Notes under the pieces: generated by a model
Database searches by the model: none
Seen by the model: the letters and a program-made list of their open reading frames with translations, nothing else
Told to the model about the DNA's origin: nothing
Assembly: GCA_020200135.1 (NCBI GenBank)
Contig: JAIVJI010000012.1
Span: 1 to 38,432 of the forward strand
Reading direction: 5' to 3'
Length of the DNA: 38,432 bases
DNA from: Acidobacteriota bacterium
GTDB lineage: Bacteria > Acidobacteriota > Blastocatellia > Pyrinomonadales > Pyrinomonadaceae
In this document: piece by piece, positions 38,420 to 38,432 of the stretch
Numbering within the stretch: the stretch's first letter is position 1
Layout of the letters: each line of letters begins with the position of its first letter
Program-made: the position numbers and the translations under genes

Positions 38420-38432
38420 GGGGGGGGGGGGG
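38420..38432 (+). other. Terminal run of 13 G
   Basis: The window ends in an uninterrupted G run (38420-38432) 25 bases after the last stop codon. Such tails are typical of dark cycles in two-colour short-read chemistry at a contig end. I read it as probably artefactual. Confidence 0.6.

Overview
The window is a GC-rich bacterial chromosome segment. It carries the distal two thirds of the S10-spc-alpha ribosomal-protein cluster, then accBC, an rplU-rpmA-obg-nadD-rsfS block, housekeeping genes, two GT-C type membrane glycosyltransferases and a large secreted Calx-beta/DUF4214 protein. The gene set, the zinc-type S14 and S4, and the Calx-beta plus DUF4214 architecture suggest Acidobacteriota, perhaps Blastocatellia. 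This placement is inference, not proof.

Layout. 1-13.2 kb (all +): rpsC (5' end outside the window), rplP/rpmC (broken), rpsQ, rplN, rplX, rplE, rpsN, rpsH, rplF, rplR, rpsE, rpmD, rplO, secY, adk (broken), map, rpmJ, rpsM, rpsK, rpsD, rpoA, rplQ. infA, often found between map and rpmJ, is not here. 13.2-15.5 kb: accB-accC. 15.5-20 kb: a strong sigma70-type promoter, then rplU-rpmA, a terminator, and obgE-nadD-rsfS-sigma54 activator-rlmH in tight overlap. 20-24.3 kb: a DksA/TraR-type zinc-finger gene, comF, two small minus-strand secreted/hypothetical genes, a proline iminopeptidase, an HNH nuclease and tatA. 24.4-30 kb: minus-strand rarA-methyltransferase, a plus-strand small membrane protein, a broken AbgT-type transporter, and minus-strand ychF with a truncated TMEM175-type gene. 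30.2-34.1 kb: two polytopic membrane proteins of GT-C type, the second resembling Agl23. 34.3-38.4 kb: a 1345-residue exported protein. The sequence ends in a run of 13 G. No gap between genes exceeds 300 bases. I saw no tRNA, rRNA, CRISPR array or insertion sequence.

Two signals stand out. First, at least eleven intergenic elements, all between co-oriented plus-strand genes, share one architecture. Each has two facing arms made of 3-5 tandem 7-base units, the second arm being the reverse complement of the first. The units differ between elements but fall into a few sequence families: one is present three times with a nearly constant core, and two others twice. They lie inside operons, right at stop codons, and lack terminator T-tracts. 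This looks like a dispersed, heptad-based hairpin family, comparable in period to the STRR heptamers of cyanobacteria but organised as inverted arrays.

Second, five genes (rplP-rpmC, secY, adk, the abgT-like gene and the TMEM175-like gene) each lack an internal or terminal block of conserved protein at one sharp junction, and a sixth (the first GT-C gene) has lost its stop codon. Several are normally essential single-copy genes. The pattern therefore points to small deletions introduced in assembly unless reads show otherwise. The terminal poly-G run also fits a short-read artefact.
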